From the NCBI GenBank assembly GCA_003427395.1, contig BFEA01000252.1, forward strand, positions 1,318,853-1,346,387: 27,535 nt of DNA. The letters run 5' to 3'. Made by a program: the position numbers and the translations under genes. The DNA comes from Chara braunii. Lineage: Eukaryota > Streptophyta > Charophyceae > Charales > Characeae. Shown here piece after piece: positions 1-7,980 of the stretch (the first letter of the stretch is position 1; each line of letters starts with the position of its first letter). Under the pieces are notes generated by a model. The model ran no database searches. It worked only from the letters and a program-made list of their open reading frames with translations, and was not told the origin of the DNA.

Positions 1-118
1 CATTATCCTGAGTAGCATGACGACGTGAGCCTCCATACACGCTATTTCCCCGTTCGTCTTAACGACGTGCTTGAGTTGGGATCGCGGTCAGCAGGCGAGG
101 TGAGGGAGACGTGTTCTC

Positions 119-154
<36 letters not shown>

Positions 155-1252
155 CAGGTCAGCAGAGAGAGAGTGGCAGCGACGCACAGAGAGAGAGGAG
201 GGGAGAGACTGAGCAGAAAGATCCAGAGAGTGAGAGAGAAAGTCTGTTTTTATTTATTATTTTTTTATTTTTTTCCTTATTCTTTTTTATCTTTTTGCTT
301 TTAATTATTTATTTATTCCTTTAACTCGGGCTCCTCGCTCCTGGCATCGCTCACTACCGAATACATCCAATTTTGAACTTGTGGGCTAACCGCTAGACAA
401 ATCAAGCACGCTGAAAGGACTGTTGACTGACAACGGGGTTAACACTTGGATCCCGGTAATTACCCCACTCGAAGTGGAGTAGCTGAACAGTTATTCATCA
501 GCCTACATTGCTGAAGGGCAATGGGATTACAAGTTTGGTCCCTGATAATCACTCGGAGTCGTCGAAGTGGGGTGGCCGATCAGTTCACTGGATTATCCAT
601 AAGACAAGTCAAGTTCACCAATTGGCGGCAGGACCACCGGTAGGTCTGTGAGAAATAAACAAAAAAAATGAGTGGTTAATTGTATCACAATACCTCTGAA
701 CAGTCGAGACCGCTGAATAGAAGGCATGATTATTGGCGAAACCAGGGCCTCTCAAAGCGAACACTTAAATCACCAACCGACAAACAACTTGTGAACGGTC
801 GGATTTCCCCATTTGCTCATAGGGTCATTTGCGAAGTGGGTAAGATTGAGCTGCCATCGTGGCACTGCGAAACAGTTGAAGGAGAGAGAGAGAGAACGCA
901 AGGGCAGGGGAGGGTGTCGAGAGCCTTGGATTGAAAACTCAATGTGCTGTGACTATTTCCCCCTTGGAATGTGATCTATTCTTCCTCTGCTATCACCGAT
1001 AAACTTGCTGAATCTGAAAGCCGTGACCGTCCGAGAAACAGGAAAATTAATATCGGACAACATATATCGTCCAGATTTACAAACTGTTGGTGACTAAACG
1101 AAAGTTGTCGGTAAGCTGGGCCGACAGGCAACTCTAACATCAGACACCCTGCTGGTCGCTGAGGACCTCGGATGCGGGCGCGGCGAGTGACAGGCGCCGT
1201 TGCCCTTGGCTTCAGCGACAAGCGGGCGCCCCTCCTCGGGTTTCCTCACACC
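1..1252. other. unassigned repeat-like DNA, no gene recognised
   Basis: No open frame here resembles a known protein. The stretch has a GA microsatellite near 121-152 with further GA runs to about 240, and a T-rich run at 244-320. A second short GA run lies near 880-895. The open frames here are short and low in complexity. It may be the remnant of another transposon leader or LTR, because the gypsy element at the far end of the window has similar GA-rich stretches. I cannot show homology between them by eye. Confidence 0.5.
445..600 (+). repeat. diverged tandem duplication, two units
   Basis: Two related units of about 55-65 bp lie at 445-498 and 534-600. Both run in the order TTGG-TCCC, GTAAT or ATAAT, CACTC, GAAGTGG, then GATCAGTT or GAACAGTT, and end near TTATTCAT or TTATCCAT. 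They are separated by about 35 bp. Several mismatches and a small insertion separate the copies, so the duplication is old. Confidence 0.45.
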
Positions 1253-1364
1253 GGGTTTGTCTTGGGTCTGACGATACTATGAACTTCGTCGTCTTCTGCT
1301 GAATCTGTTCGGAATTTCATCTTAGGTTAGTTTTTTTCCAGATACTTTTTTCACCTTCTTAGGA

Positions 1365-1372
1365 TATATAAG
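1365..1372 (+). promoter_or_regulatory. TATA-like box in the 5' pseudo-LTR
   Basis: TATATAAG occurs about 390 bp upstream of the ORF1 start codon and is conserved in the second repeat (6567-6574). PLE pseudo-LTRs are known to carry the promoter of the downstream copy, so this is a reasonable core promoter. Assignment is by sequence only. Confidence 0.4.
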
Positions 1373-1390
1373 TTGACGACGCACTACCTA

Positions 1391-1470
1391 TTCACTAAAG
1401 AACCTTGATGAGACCTGCTCACTGCGGCCAGCCGAAACCGGTCGGGTCATTCGCCGTATGGTTCAGTGAT
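1391..1470 (+). ncRNA. hammerhead-ribozyme-like fold, copy 1 (non-canonical)
   Basis: TTGATGA (1405-1411) is followed 22 bases later by GAAA (1434-1437), the spacing of a hammerhead core around stem II. GAACC (1400-1404) directly precedes the core and can pair with GGTTC (1460-1464) as stem I; TCACT and AGTGA just outside extend the pairing. The invariant C of CUGAUGA is T here, and stem II is imperfect in this copy. Activity is doubtful; this may be a relic or a chance match. Confidence 0.25.
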
Positions 1471-1532
1471 GTTTTCACTCCATTTTTTTACGGAACAGTC
1501 GCGTTCGGGAGTTCCTTATTATCCTGGGTATC

Positions 1533-1533
1533 G

Positions 1534-1569
<36 letters not shown>

Positions 1570-1604
1570 TTTTCTTCTTCTTCTTCTTCTTCTTCTTCTT
1601 CTTC
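1533..1604 (+). repeat. (GTT)n-(TTC)n microsatellite inside the 5' pseudo-LTR
   Basis: About twelve GTT units are followed by a short T run and about ten TTC units. The Leu/Ser- or Cys-rich open frames across it are microsatellite translations, not genes. The corresponding place in the 3' repeat holds a long T run followed by TTC and TGC units. Confidence 0.9.
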
Positions 1605-1762
1605 CTTTTGCTTCTTGTCTGGTGTCATTGTCGTATGTTGACTGCTCAAGCATCTATGTATATCTTTTGACAAACTTTCTTTCACGAAGTAACCGGTATA
1701 AAGATTATACTACGACTGAATGGCTTCGAGTGCTTTGATCGGCTTAGCAGGAAACTACCGTT

Positions 1763-3154
1763 ATGGCTACCAGCAATGGCTTCGTTCGTTCTTGCTATAA
1801 CTTTGGCCAAGCTGGCCATATCCAATGTTTTTGTCCTCATCCTCCTCGTCAGGCTCCTGTGTCTAACCCCAATTCCGCCATTGTTCCCGTCCAGACTCAA
1901 CCGCTTTTGACGTTGCCAAGTACGAGTAATAACACGTATTTTAATTCACAGTTAAACCGAGGAGGCTGGACTGGACCGAGTAACACGAAGAGGATTAAGA
2001 CTTTGGAGGAGACTGTCACGAAGATAAAAATTCGCCATGACGCCGAAGAAGAACATGAGAAAAAAAAGAGTGAAGATGAGGAGAAAGAGAGACGGGACAA
2101 AGAGGATGAACTAAGAAGACAGAAGGATAAGCAAGATCGTGACGAGCACTACAAGCAGATAGGGGACTTGATTTCCTCTAGACTTGGAGGTGCTGAGGAG
2201 ATTATGAACTTGAAGAAGAAAGAAGTGTGCGATATAAAAACTTTGAGAGTGGAGGTTGACAATTTAAAGAAGATGAGAAACTTACCTGTTGCGACGGTAA
2301 ATGAGGTAGAATCCTCTGTTCGGCTGCAGCGCGAGTATGATGAGGCGAAACATAAAGCACAGGAAGCAAGCAAGAGGCGAATTGCGGCACTCGAGGAGCA
2401 GGTGCAAAGCTTGAAACGCATCTCAGAGGAGGCAATGAATAAGGCAGAAGGCTGAAAACTGGAAGCGCAACGAACGGACAACAAACGTAGGAACGTCGCT
2501 GTTGGGGTTACACCCAATCCGCTCCTGCGCTCTCGACCTCGATGCGCTCCTGCTGCGACACCGCCTAACACTAAGAAGAAGATCGATGATGATTACAGTG
2601 AGTTGGTTGCAAGGCATATGAAGGAGGTTAATGTTCTGAAGGAAATGAGGATTCGTGAATTCAATTGGAGGAAAAAGGATGAGCAAGAAGCCGAAAGAGT
2701 GAAAGAAGTGAAGGATAAGGAAATTGAGAAGCTGAAGGTAGCTCTGAGCAAGGTTCAGATGAAGTCAACGGAAAAAACGAAAGTTTCACGAATGAAGGAG
2801 ACACAACGCAAGTCAGCTGCTACTGACTTACGCCAAAAACTGGAGGCTGCGGTCGGAGGAGGTGATGGCTGTTTTGATAACTTTGGAATTGAAGCGGCCA
2901 GAAAAGATGCACATGCAAATGATCGTGAGGGGTTCTTGAAGGACATGGTAGTCGCCATTTATGAGAAAGAAGGAGTTACATATACCACATTGGACAACAC
3001 GAAGGAAGAGATTGCCCTTCGACGGACACAGAAAGCTTGTGATGAACTGCCACCTGGAACCTCGGGTAGGACTGCGATTGAAGTCTCCGACAACGTTGAA
3101 GAAGCAAGTGAGGATTTCGGTAAGTTTGACGGGGCTGGCGAGAGCACTTCCTAG
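1763..3154 (+). pseudogene. PLE ORF1: gag-like zinc-knuckle and coiled-coil protein, one in-frame stop
   Basis: This is one reading frame of about 463 codons from the ATG at 1763 to the TAG at 3152, broken only by a TGA at 2453-2455 that probably replaces TGG. Near residue 11 is a CCHC-type knuckle (C-Y-N-F-G-Q-A-G-H-I-Q-C-F-C) whose second Cys has become Phe. Residues of about 70-230 and 280-370 are very rich in Glu, Lys and Arg and look like long coiled coils. Near the C-terminus a segment with G-V-T-Y-T-T-L-D-N-T-K-E-E-I resembles a SAP-type DNA-binding helix-loop-helix. By analogy with retroelement ORF1/gag proteins it would bind element RNA and multimerise. The nuclease frame follows 60 bp downstream in another frame. 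Function is inferred; I know no named family for the whole protein. Confidence 0.65.
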
Positions 3155-3213
3155 GGTCAACTCCCGACGCGGCTTACCTTTGGAAAGTAGCTAGGCACTG
3201 TTCGAATCCGTGA

Positions 3214-3888
3214 AGTCTGTTTGTTCAACGTTTGCGCTGTCGATATTTAAACGGTCTGTTTTGTCTGGCAGTGATTGGGTTGACCCTTTCTGGTGAGATT
3301 CCCTGGGCTGAGAAATTTGTCGATTGTTTTAGCTCTCTTCTCGGTGCTAATTATGATTTTGAGTGTTGCGATGGTCCTTTGGTCTATGCTCTCATTTCCC
3401 CCTGGTATAGACATATTTATATAGGGAATACCGGTAGGGATGTGCATACACGTTGGAGTGAGTATGCTTATCGAGTTTGTAATCCTTCCTTACTACATCG
3501 TGGGGATCATAATGAGAAACTTTATCGCTGGCTAAGACGATGCGTTGTGAACCGTTACATTGCAATTCCAATATATTATTGTAGAAGTCAGGAAGACTTG
3601 TTGATTGCCGAAAAGTTTTTTATTCGAACTTGTGGGTCTGCTGTGAATGTTCGCGATAAACCATGCCGATCGAAGAGGACTCGGAAGGGATTACGTGAAA
3701 GACTAAGAAAAAAAGGTAAACGAAATTTGAATTGCACCGAGTTGTCGTCTAAGTCTCTTTTGGTATTTACTTCCTCCATAGGAATCACTTCTATTAGCTT
3801 GTTGCACGAACTCGATTCTTGTATTGGACAGGGTGTTTTGAGTTGTGTTATTATATGTAAAGGAGGGTTCCGAATGGCTGATAAGTGA
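3214..3888 (+). pseudogene. PLE GIY-YIG endonuclease domain
   Basis: The frame is open from 3214 (after TGA 3211-3213) to TGA 3886-3888. The nuclease core shows V-Y-A-L near 3385, Y-I-G-N-T-G near 3418-3435, H-T-R-W near 3448 with the catalytic Arg, and L-L-I-A-E-K-F-F with the metal-binding Glu near 3610, ending in S-A-V-N. This is the GIY-YIG order of Tyr, Tyr, Arg, Glu, Asn, and all of them are present. A basic tail rich in Arg and Lys follows near 3660-3725. No ATG precedes the domain in frame; the first in-frame ATG is near the end (3874), so the start has been lost or it was translated as part of a larger protein. In PLEs this domain nicks DNA for target-primed reverse transcription. 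It is the best-preserved domain of the element. Confidence 0.72.
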
Positions 3889-4186
3889 GACATCGTGAAG
3901 AGACTGTATGTAGGATCTATGATTTCGTGTTCTTTTGGTAATGGTCAATTACGATGTTACCGAAGTTGGTTGGTCAGTGGTGTCACTATTGTTGTCTCCA
4001 ATGTTGTCTCATTTCTACGACAAGTTGTTTGTCTTGAGGAACCGTTGATTCGACTACTGAGTAATCCGGGCACGAGGAAAGAGTTGTACATACAGATGAG
4101 AGTTTGATAAACTTGTATCGGCCTTCTCGGCTATTAGGATTTTTCACGAAAAACGCACCAGGTTTAGACTACGGGGGATTCTCTCT
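3889..4186 (+). pseudogene. degenerate PLE segment between endonuclease and CxC linker
   Basis: The nuclease frame continues past the TGA at 3886 to a double stop (TGA TAA) near 4105. The translation has no recognisable motif apart from a short N-P-G-T-R-K-E-L segment that resembles I-P-G-T-W-K-N-L further downstream. It is probably decayed linker sequence of the same polyprotein, with a local duplication. Confidence 0.4.
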
Positions 4187-4576
4187 ATGACTACTATCAC
4201 CTGCTATGATGTGCATGTTCGACATCGATTTGTTATTCGATTGACATATGATCCAAGTTACAATAAAGTACGGATTCGACAGGTGTGTGTAAGAATCATT
4301 GGAGGCCTGGGAATCCCGGGCACGTGGAAGAATTTGTTGATTCGGCGGATGAGAATTGTTTGGTGCCGCAATCGCACCGTGGGGGATTGTCTACGTAACT
4401 TTCGATACTATTCCAAGCAGTCGGAAACAGTTTGTGGTTGTCATGAGGTAAAGACTGGACTTCCTCGAGAAAGTGGCCACGTGTCTCTTAGAATTAATGA
4501 CTCGTCTTTATTTTCTTCCCTCTTCGGACGATGCCTCTTCCTCAGCCCTTGTGCGACTTGTGCTTGTCTCTGCTGA
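4187..4576 (+). pseudogene. PLE linker with CxC motif
   Basis: The frame contains W-C-R-N-R-T-V-G-D-C-L-R-N followed by V-C-G-C-H-E-V, with the C-G-C at 4433-4441, and then G-L-P-R-E-S-G-H-V. A short CxC domain between the nuclease and RT is characteristic of PLEs with an N-terminal endonuclease. The RT frame follows in a different phase, so a frameshift lies near 4470. The last part of this open frame (about 4500-4576) is out of phase and probably not meaningful. Confidence 0.55.
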
Positions 4577-5946
4577 AAACTGGTTGGTGTTGAAAGAGTG
4601 TAACACTGAGAATTTTGATCGATTGAAGTTTACCTTTGATGGTTTGGTTTGCGTACCTTTGTTTGTTGCCCGACTGTATACCGTTATGGCATGAGTAAAC
4701 TTTTTTTTGAACAATCCAGCATTCTCTATTTGCAAGGATGAGGAGTCTGAAGTACTATCGAGATGTAAGGCTGGTTACATAGAGCTGGGTCTGGAAAAAA
4801 AAGGACCGTGGAAATCTAACGGTACTTTGGGACAAGCTTACTGCATCCTGAAGCATAAGGATGTGACCAGATGGCGTCCGATTTGTCCATCTTTTTTTGA
4901 GAATGCAGTTGCTGGAGGAAGAAAGTTGTCTAAGGCAGTTAATCAACTACTCTGGCAACTTCCATCTCGTCTCTATTTCAACATGAGAAGAACTATGGAC
5001 GTGGTAGCAAACATCAAGAGAATCAACAAGAAACTCAGAAAGGATGAATTCTTGGTCGGGGCGTCGTTTCATGTGAAAGAAATATTTTCTAATCTCACAC
5101 ATTTCTCTATTCTTCGCACTCTGGATTGGGTGATGGACTATTGGTATTGTGAAGGCTTTAGTGTTGTTGCAGTCATGTCACGTGGAAAGGGTGCTAAGCT
5201 GGTTCGTAAATCTGGAGAGGAAGGATGGGCTACGATCACTTTCCAACAAATTATTCGCTTTATCTCCTTTGAGTTGAAGAACACCTTCGTCAAGGCTACG
5301 AGTAGGATTTTGCGATAGACTATAGGAATCCCGATGGGAAAATCCTCTAGCCCGACTCTGGCCTGTTTGCTGTGTACCTATAACGAATTTTCGTTTTTGT
5401 CAACATTAGGGAGTGAACGAAAACTGTTTGAAGGATTTCGCCTGTAAGAATGATTCTCGTGAATCTGAAGATGAGGTTGAACGGGTGATAGACAAATTTC
5501 AAGACTATTACGACTCCAATCTGGTTCTGGAAAGAATGAGTGAGGGATCTCACTGGGAATTTTTGGGATGTATTCTCAATGTGTTGAAAGACAATGCAGG
5601 TCTTTGGTGTGTTGCAACCCATAAAAATCAGATAACTTGGAGGAATGAGAGGGTGGTTTTTTAGAGTATTCAACATTTATCTTCCTTTTTCAGCAAAATG
5701 CAGAAAATGGCTGTTATTGGTTCCTTTCTCCATCGAGCACGTACTTTCACTACTCTCATTGGTACTGAATTAACTTTTCTCTTCTCTCTGAAAGTTGAGT
5801 TGTGGAAGAAAAGTTATCCCGATGACTTCTTTGATAACGCGCTAGTTAGCTTCTCGAGTAAATTTTACGGGCTTTGGTGCGAATGGCTACCGGTGTTGAC
5901 AGGCTGTTCGTTATTACTATGTCAGGGGAACTTGGTCCGGCTATAG
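4473..5946 (+). pseudogene. PLE reverse transcriptase, inactivated
   Basis: This is an RT of the PLE/telomerase-related type in two phases. The first phase runs to about 5440 and is broken by TGA 4692 and TAG 5316; the second runs from about 5413 to 5946 with TAG 5662. Recognisable parts are D-V-T-R-W-R-P-I-C-P (fingers, near 4873), S-F-H-V-K-E-I-F-S-N-L (motif A, near 5065, where the catalytic Asp appears as His) and G-I-P-M-G-K-S-S-S-P (motif B, near 5325). C-K-N-D stands where YxDD is expected (5443-5454), followed by W-E-F-L-G (near 5560) and a thumb-like G-S-F-L-H-R-A-R-T-F (near 5720). Loss of both catalytic Asp positions plus stops makes it non-functional. I cannot judge by eye whether an insertion-in-fingers domain is present. 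Confidence 0.68.
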
Positions 5947-6440
5947 GACCCATTTGTCGATGTATACAGAATTTCAGAGTTGCAGAGTTGTAGAGTTGGT
6001 TGACTTTTTGAGGGTTGTCCGGTTTGTAAATTAAATGGTGATTTCGAACTAGGACCTTATTTTTAAGGTAATAATACTATTTTTTGGACTTTGAAAGTTT
6101 TTGGCCTTGGCTGTGGCCATGTCAGGGGAACGTAGGATTTGAACCTGTGACGTTATTAACTTTATGAAGTCGCTGGGCCTTGTCTTGGGATTTACGGTAG
6201 TATCGCTATAGTTTGGTTGGCTTATGTTTTGAACCTTTGACCTCTGATGTTTGAGGTCTTTTGGAGAGTGTTTTGAGACAGTTGACTGAAGACTGTGGGA
6301 CTTTCGGTAACATCGGTTTCGAGATAAGTACTGAGTTTTGAGTCGGTGACCTATGAGGTGTGAGGTTCTTTGTAGTATGTTTTAGGATAGTAGTCTGCAG
6401 ATTGTGAAACTTTCGGTAACGCTGGTTTTGAGATAGTACT
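5947..6440 (+). other. PLE 3' non-coding region
   Basis: No supported gene. The stretch lies between the last RT segment and the 3' pseudo-LTR. TGTCAGGGGAAC occurs twice (5921-5932 and 6121-6132), and the 3' half consists of diverged repeats of about 108 bp described separately. Confidence 0.6.
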
Positions 6441-6447
6441 GGGTTTG
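6225..6447 (+). repeat. diverged tandem repeat of about 108 bp, two units
   Basis: Unit 1 (about 6225-6337) and unit 2 (about 6339-6447) share TGACCT, a TGAGGT core, TTTTGAGACAG or TTTTAGGATAG, ACTTTCGGTAAC and GAGATA-GTACTG. The second unit runs directly into the 3' pseudo-LTR. A weaker third relative may begin near 6138. Confidence 0.6.
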
Positions 6448-6592
6448 TCTTGGGTCTCACAATACTATGAACTTCGTCGTCTTCTGCTGAATCTGTTCGG
6501 AATTTTAGCTTAGCTTAGTTTTTTTCAAATACTTTTTTCTTTTCTGTTTTTGTCACCTTCTTAGGATATATAAGTTGACGACGCACTACCTA

Positions 6593-6672
6593 TTCACTAA
6601 AGACCCTTGATGAGAGCTGGTCACCGCGGCCAAGCGAAACCAGTCGGGTCATTCGCCGTATGGTTCCGTGAT
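6593..6672 (+). ncRNA. hammerhead-ribozyme-like fold, copy 2 (non-canonical)
   Basis: The core is TTGATGA (6607-6613) and GAAA (6636-6639). A good stem II forms between GCT-GGTC (6616-6622) and GGCC-A-AGC (6628-6635), with one bulged A. GACCC (6602-6606) pairs with GGTTC (6662-6666) with one mismatch as stem I. As in copy 1, the first core base is T instead of the invariant C. Confidence 0.28.
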
Positions 6673-6735
6673 GTTTTCACTCCAATTTTTTACGGAACAG
6701 TCGCGTTCGGAAGTTCCTTATTGTCTTGGGTATCG

Positions 6736-6737
<2 letters not shown>

Positions 6738-6808
<71 letters not shown>

Positions 6809-6840
6809 CTTCTTCTTCTTCTTCTTCTTCTGCTGCTGCT
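6738..6840 (+). repeat. 69-bp poly-T followed by TTC/TGC microsatellite
   Basis: T runs without interruption from 6738 to 6806, followed by TTC and TGC units. Phe-rich or Lys-rich frames here are artefacts of the run. Length in the real genome may differ, since homopolymers of this size are hard to sequence. Confidence 0.9.
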
Positions 6841-6979
6841 CTCTTCTCTTCTTGCTTTTGCTTCTTGTCTAGTGTCATTGTTGTATATTGACTGCTTAAG
6901 CATTTATGTATGTCTTTTAACAAACAAACAAACAAACGTCCTATCTAGGGGCGGGGTCCCACTAGTAGAGAGGGTTGGA

Positions 6980-7043
6980 TTAAACCACCAGTACTTGGCC
7001 CAACTATAGAAGCCGAGCTTCCCAGCCCCCTGTGCGCCAAGTC
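6980..7043. mobile_element. small TIR (MITE-like) element copy A, left part
   Basis: The segment begins with TTAAACCACCAGTACTTGGC (6980-6999), which continues to CTAT at 7007. It stops at the LINE poly-T at 7044. The matching right part, ending in the inverted copy of this sequence, lies at 14340-14460 beyond the LINE. Joined, the two parts make an element of about 185 bp, cut in its left half. Confidence 0.7.
7032..7043. repeat. LINE target site duplication, left copy
   Basis: GTGCGCCAAGTC lies directly before the poly-T (the poly-A end of the minus-strand LINE) and is repeated exactly at 14328-14339. Confidence 0.85.
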
Positions 7044-7980
7044 TTTTTTTTTTTTTTTTTTTTTGGGAAAAAACAAGGATTCTATTACAAATGGACCACT
7101 TGAGGCCATAAATACCTCACAAACAACCCGAAACGACTCAGACTGGACTACCAGGACCATTACCTGACTTAGGTTCTGTGGGATTTCTCCCAACAACTCG
7201 TCGAGTAACCAAATCTCACTCACAGCTTCCGTCTCCTAGTGCTAAGCGACCTCTTTACTCCACAGTAACAACCTCAGCCTGCTCCTCCCTTGAGAAACTC
7301 CAGCCAAAGTTTCAAGAAGTACCGCCCTGTCCATGCCCCTAGCTACTCGACTCGTCCCCTATCCCCTCTCTCTTTATCCGTTACTTCTCCCTTTACCCCC
7401 TACCTCTCCCCTACCTCCAACCCGCACTCATTCTCAAGTTCCCCTACCTTGTCTCTTCTACCCCCCCCTACTGTGCTCCGACATTCTCAGAACTCTCAAC
7501 CCGCCTACCCGGCGGTTGGAACCTAAAGTGGTTCCTTTAGGGTCATGACACTCTCAATCCCCGACCTCCCTACTGCCTCCTACTGCAGAATGTTATCGAG
7601 TGTCCTGATACGTCTCGCTAAGTAACCACTTTGAGAACTGCAAAACCCCTCCTCCCCTGACTGTTACCAATTTGCCCCCCAATGCCCATGTTTTTTCGAA
7701 CCATCTTCGCCCTGAGTCACCGCCCCTCCCTTGAGGGACTTTTCTCTTCCAATCTGCTGCAAGCATCCTGCGAATCATGACTTTTGATTTCTGGGTCCGA
7801 CATAGGTTTCCCTTCAAAGTGCGTTCGGTTCCGTTCTGACCAAATAACCGAAAACCCCACCGCTCGTATTGCCTGCGCAACGTACCCCTATCCCTCCTGG
7901 AGCAGAAGCTTCTCTGGGACTCCTCCCAGCAACACCCATTCCTCTGACCATTTCAACTCTGCCCCTGCCCATTCTTCCCA
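7044..7980 (-). other. LINE 3' region with poly-A tail
   Basis: Read on the minus strand, this follows the ORF2 stop (TAG at 7981-7983) and ends with the 21-base poly-A. A minus-strand frame at 7593-7880 follows in a different phase and may be the decayed ORF2 C-terminus beyond the zinc finger. The rest is pyrimidine-rich on plus and shows no supported gene. Confidence 0.6.

Larger units (their letters stand above)
1253..1675 (+). repeat. 5' pseudo-LTR of the Penelope-like element
   Basis: This is a direct repeat of 6441-6925, starting at GGGTTTGTCTTGGGTCT and ending at CAAAC. Alignment by eye shows roughly nine in ten bases identical outside the microsatellite and one short insertion in the other copy (CTTTTCTGTTTTT type, near 6537-6550). 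It contains a TATA-like box and a hammerhead-like segment. A (GTT)n-(TTC)n microsatellite interrupts it at about 1533-1604. Confidence 0.8.
6441..6925 (+). repeat. 3' pseudo-LTR of the Penelope-like element
   Basis: This is the second copy of the repeat at 1253-1675, including the TATA-like box (6567-6574) and the hammerhead-like segment (6593-6672). At the microsatellite position it has a 69-bp T run followed by TTC and TGC units. It ends in CAAAC and runs into an (AAAC)n tract to 6937. Confidence 0.8.
1253..6937 (+). mobile_element. Penelope-like retroelement with N-terminal GIY-YIG endonuclease (Chlamys/Naiad-type order)
   Basis: The element lies between two direct repeats (1253-1675 and 6441-6925) that act as pseudo-LTRs, and ends in an (AAAC)n tract at 6921-6937. 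Inside, in order, are an ORF1 with a zinc knuckle and coiled coil, a GIY-YIG nuclease frame, a linker with a C-G-C motif, and an RT with fingers, motif A, motif B and thumb-like segments. Endonuclease before RT, joined by a CxC linker, is the known hallmark of the Chlamys/Naiad PLE clade. Canonical PLEs carry the nuclease at the C-terminus. Microsatellites sit in both repeats, matching that clade's insertion bias. Stops and at least three frame changes show that this copy is dead. Clade assignment rests on motif order read by eye, not on a phylogeny. Confidence 0.78.

Noticed and set aside
25-324. open frame of 99 codons at the left edge
   Set aside because: It is a translation of a GA microsatellite (Arg-Glu repeats) followed by a T-rich tract (Phe/Leu), with no protein features.
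1405-1738. Leu/Ser-, Cys- or Glu/Asn-rich frames on both strands
   Set aside because: All come from the GTT/TTC microsatellite within the pseudo-LTR.
6607-7009. poly-Phe and poly-Lys frames
   Set aside because: They are produced by the 69-bp T run.
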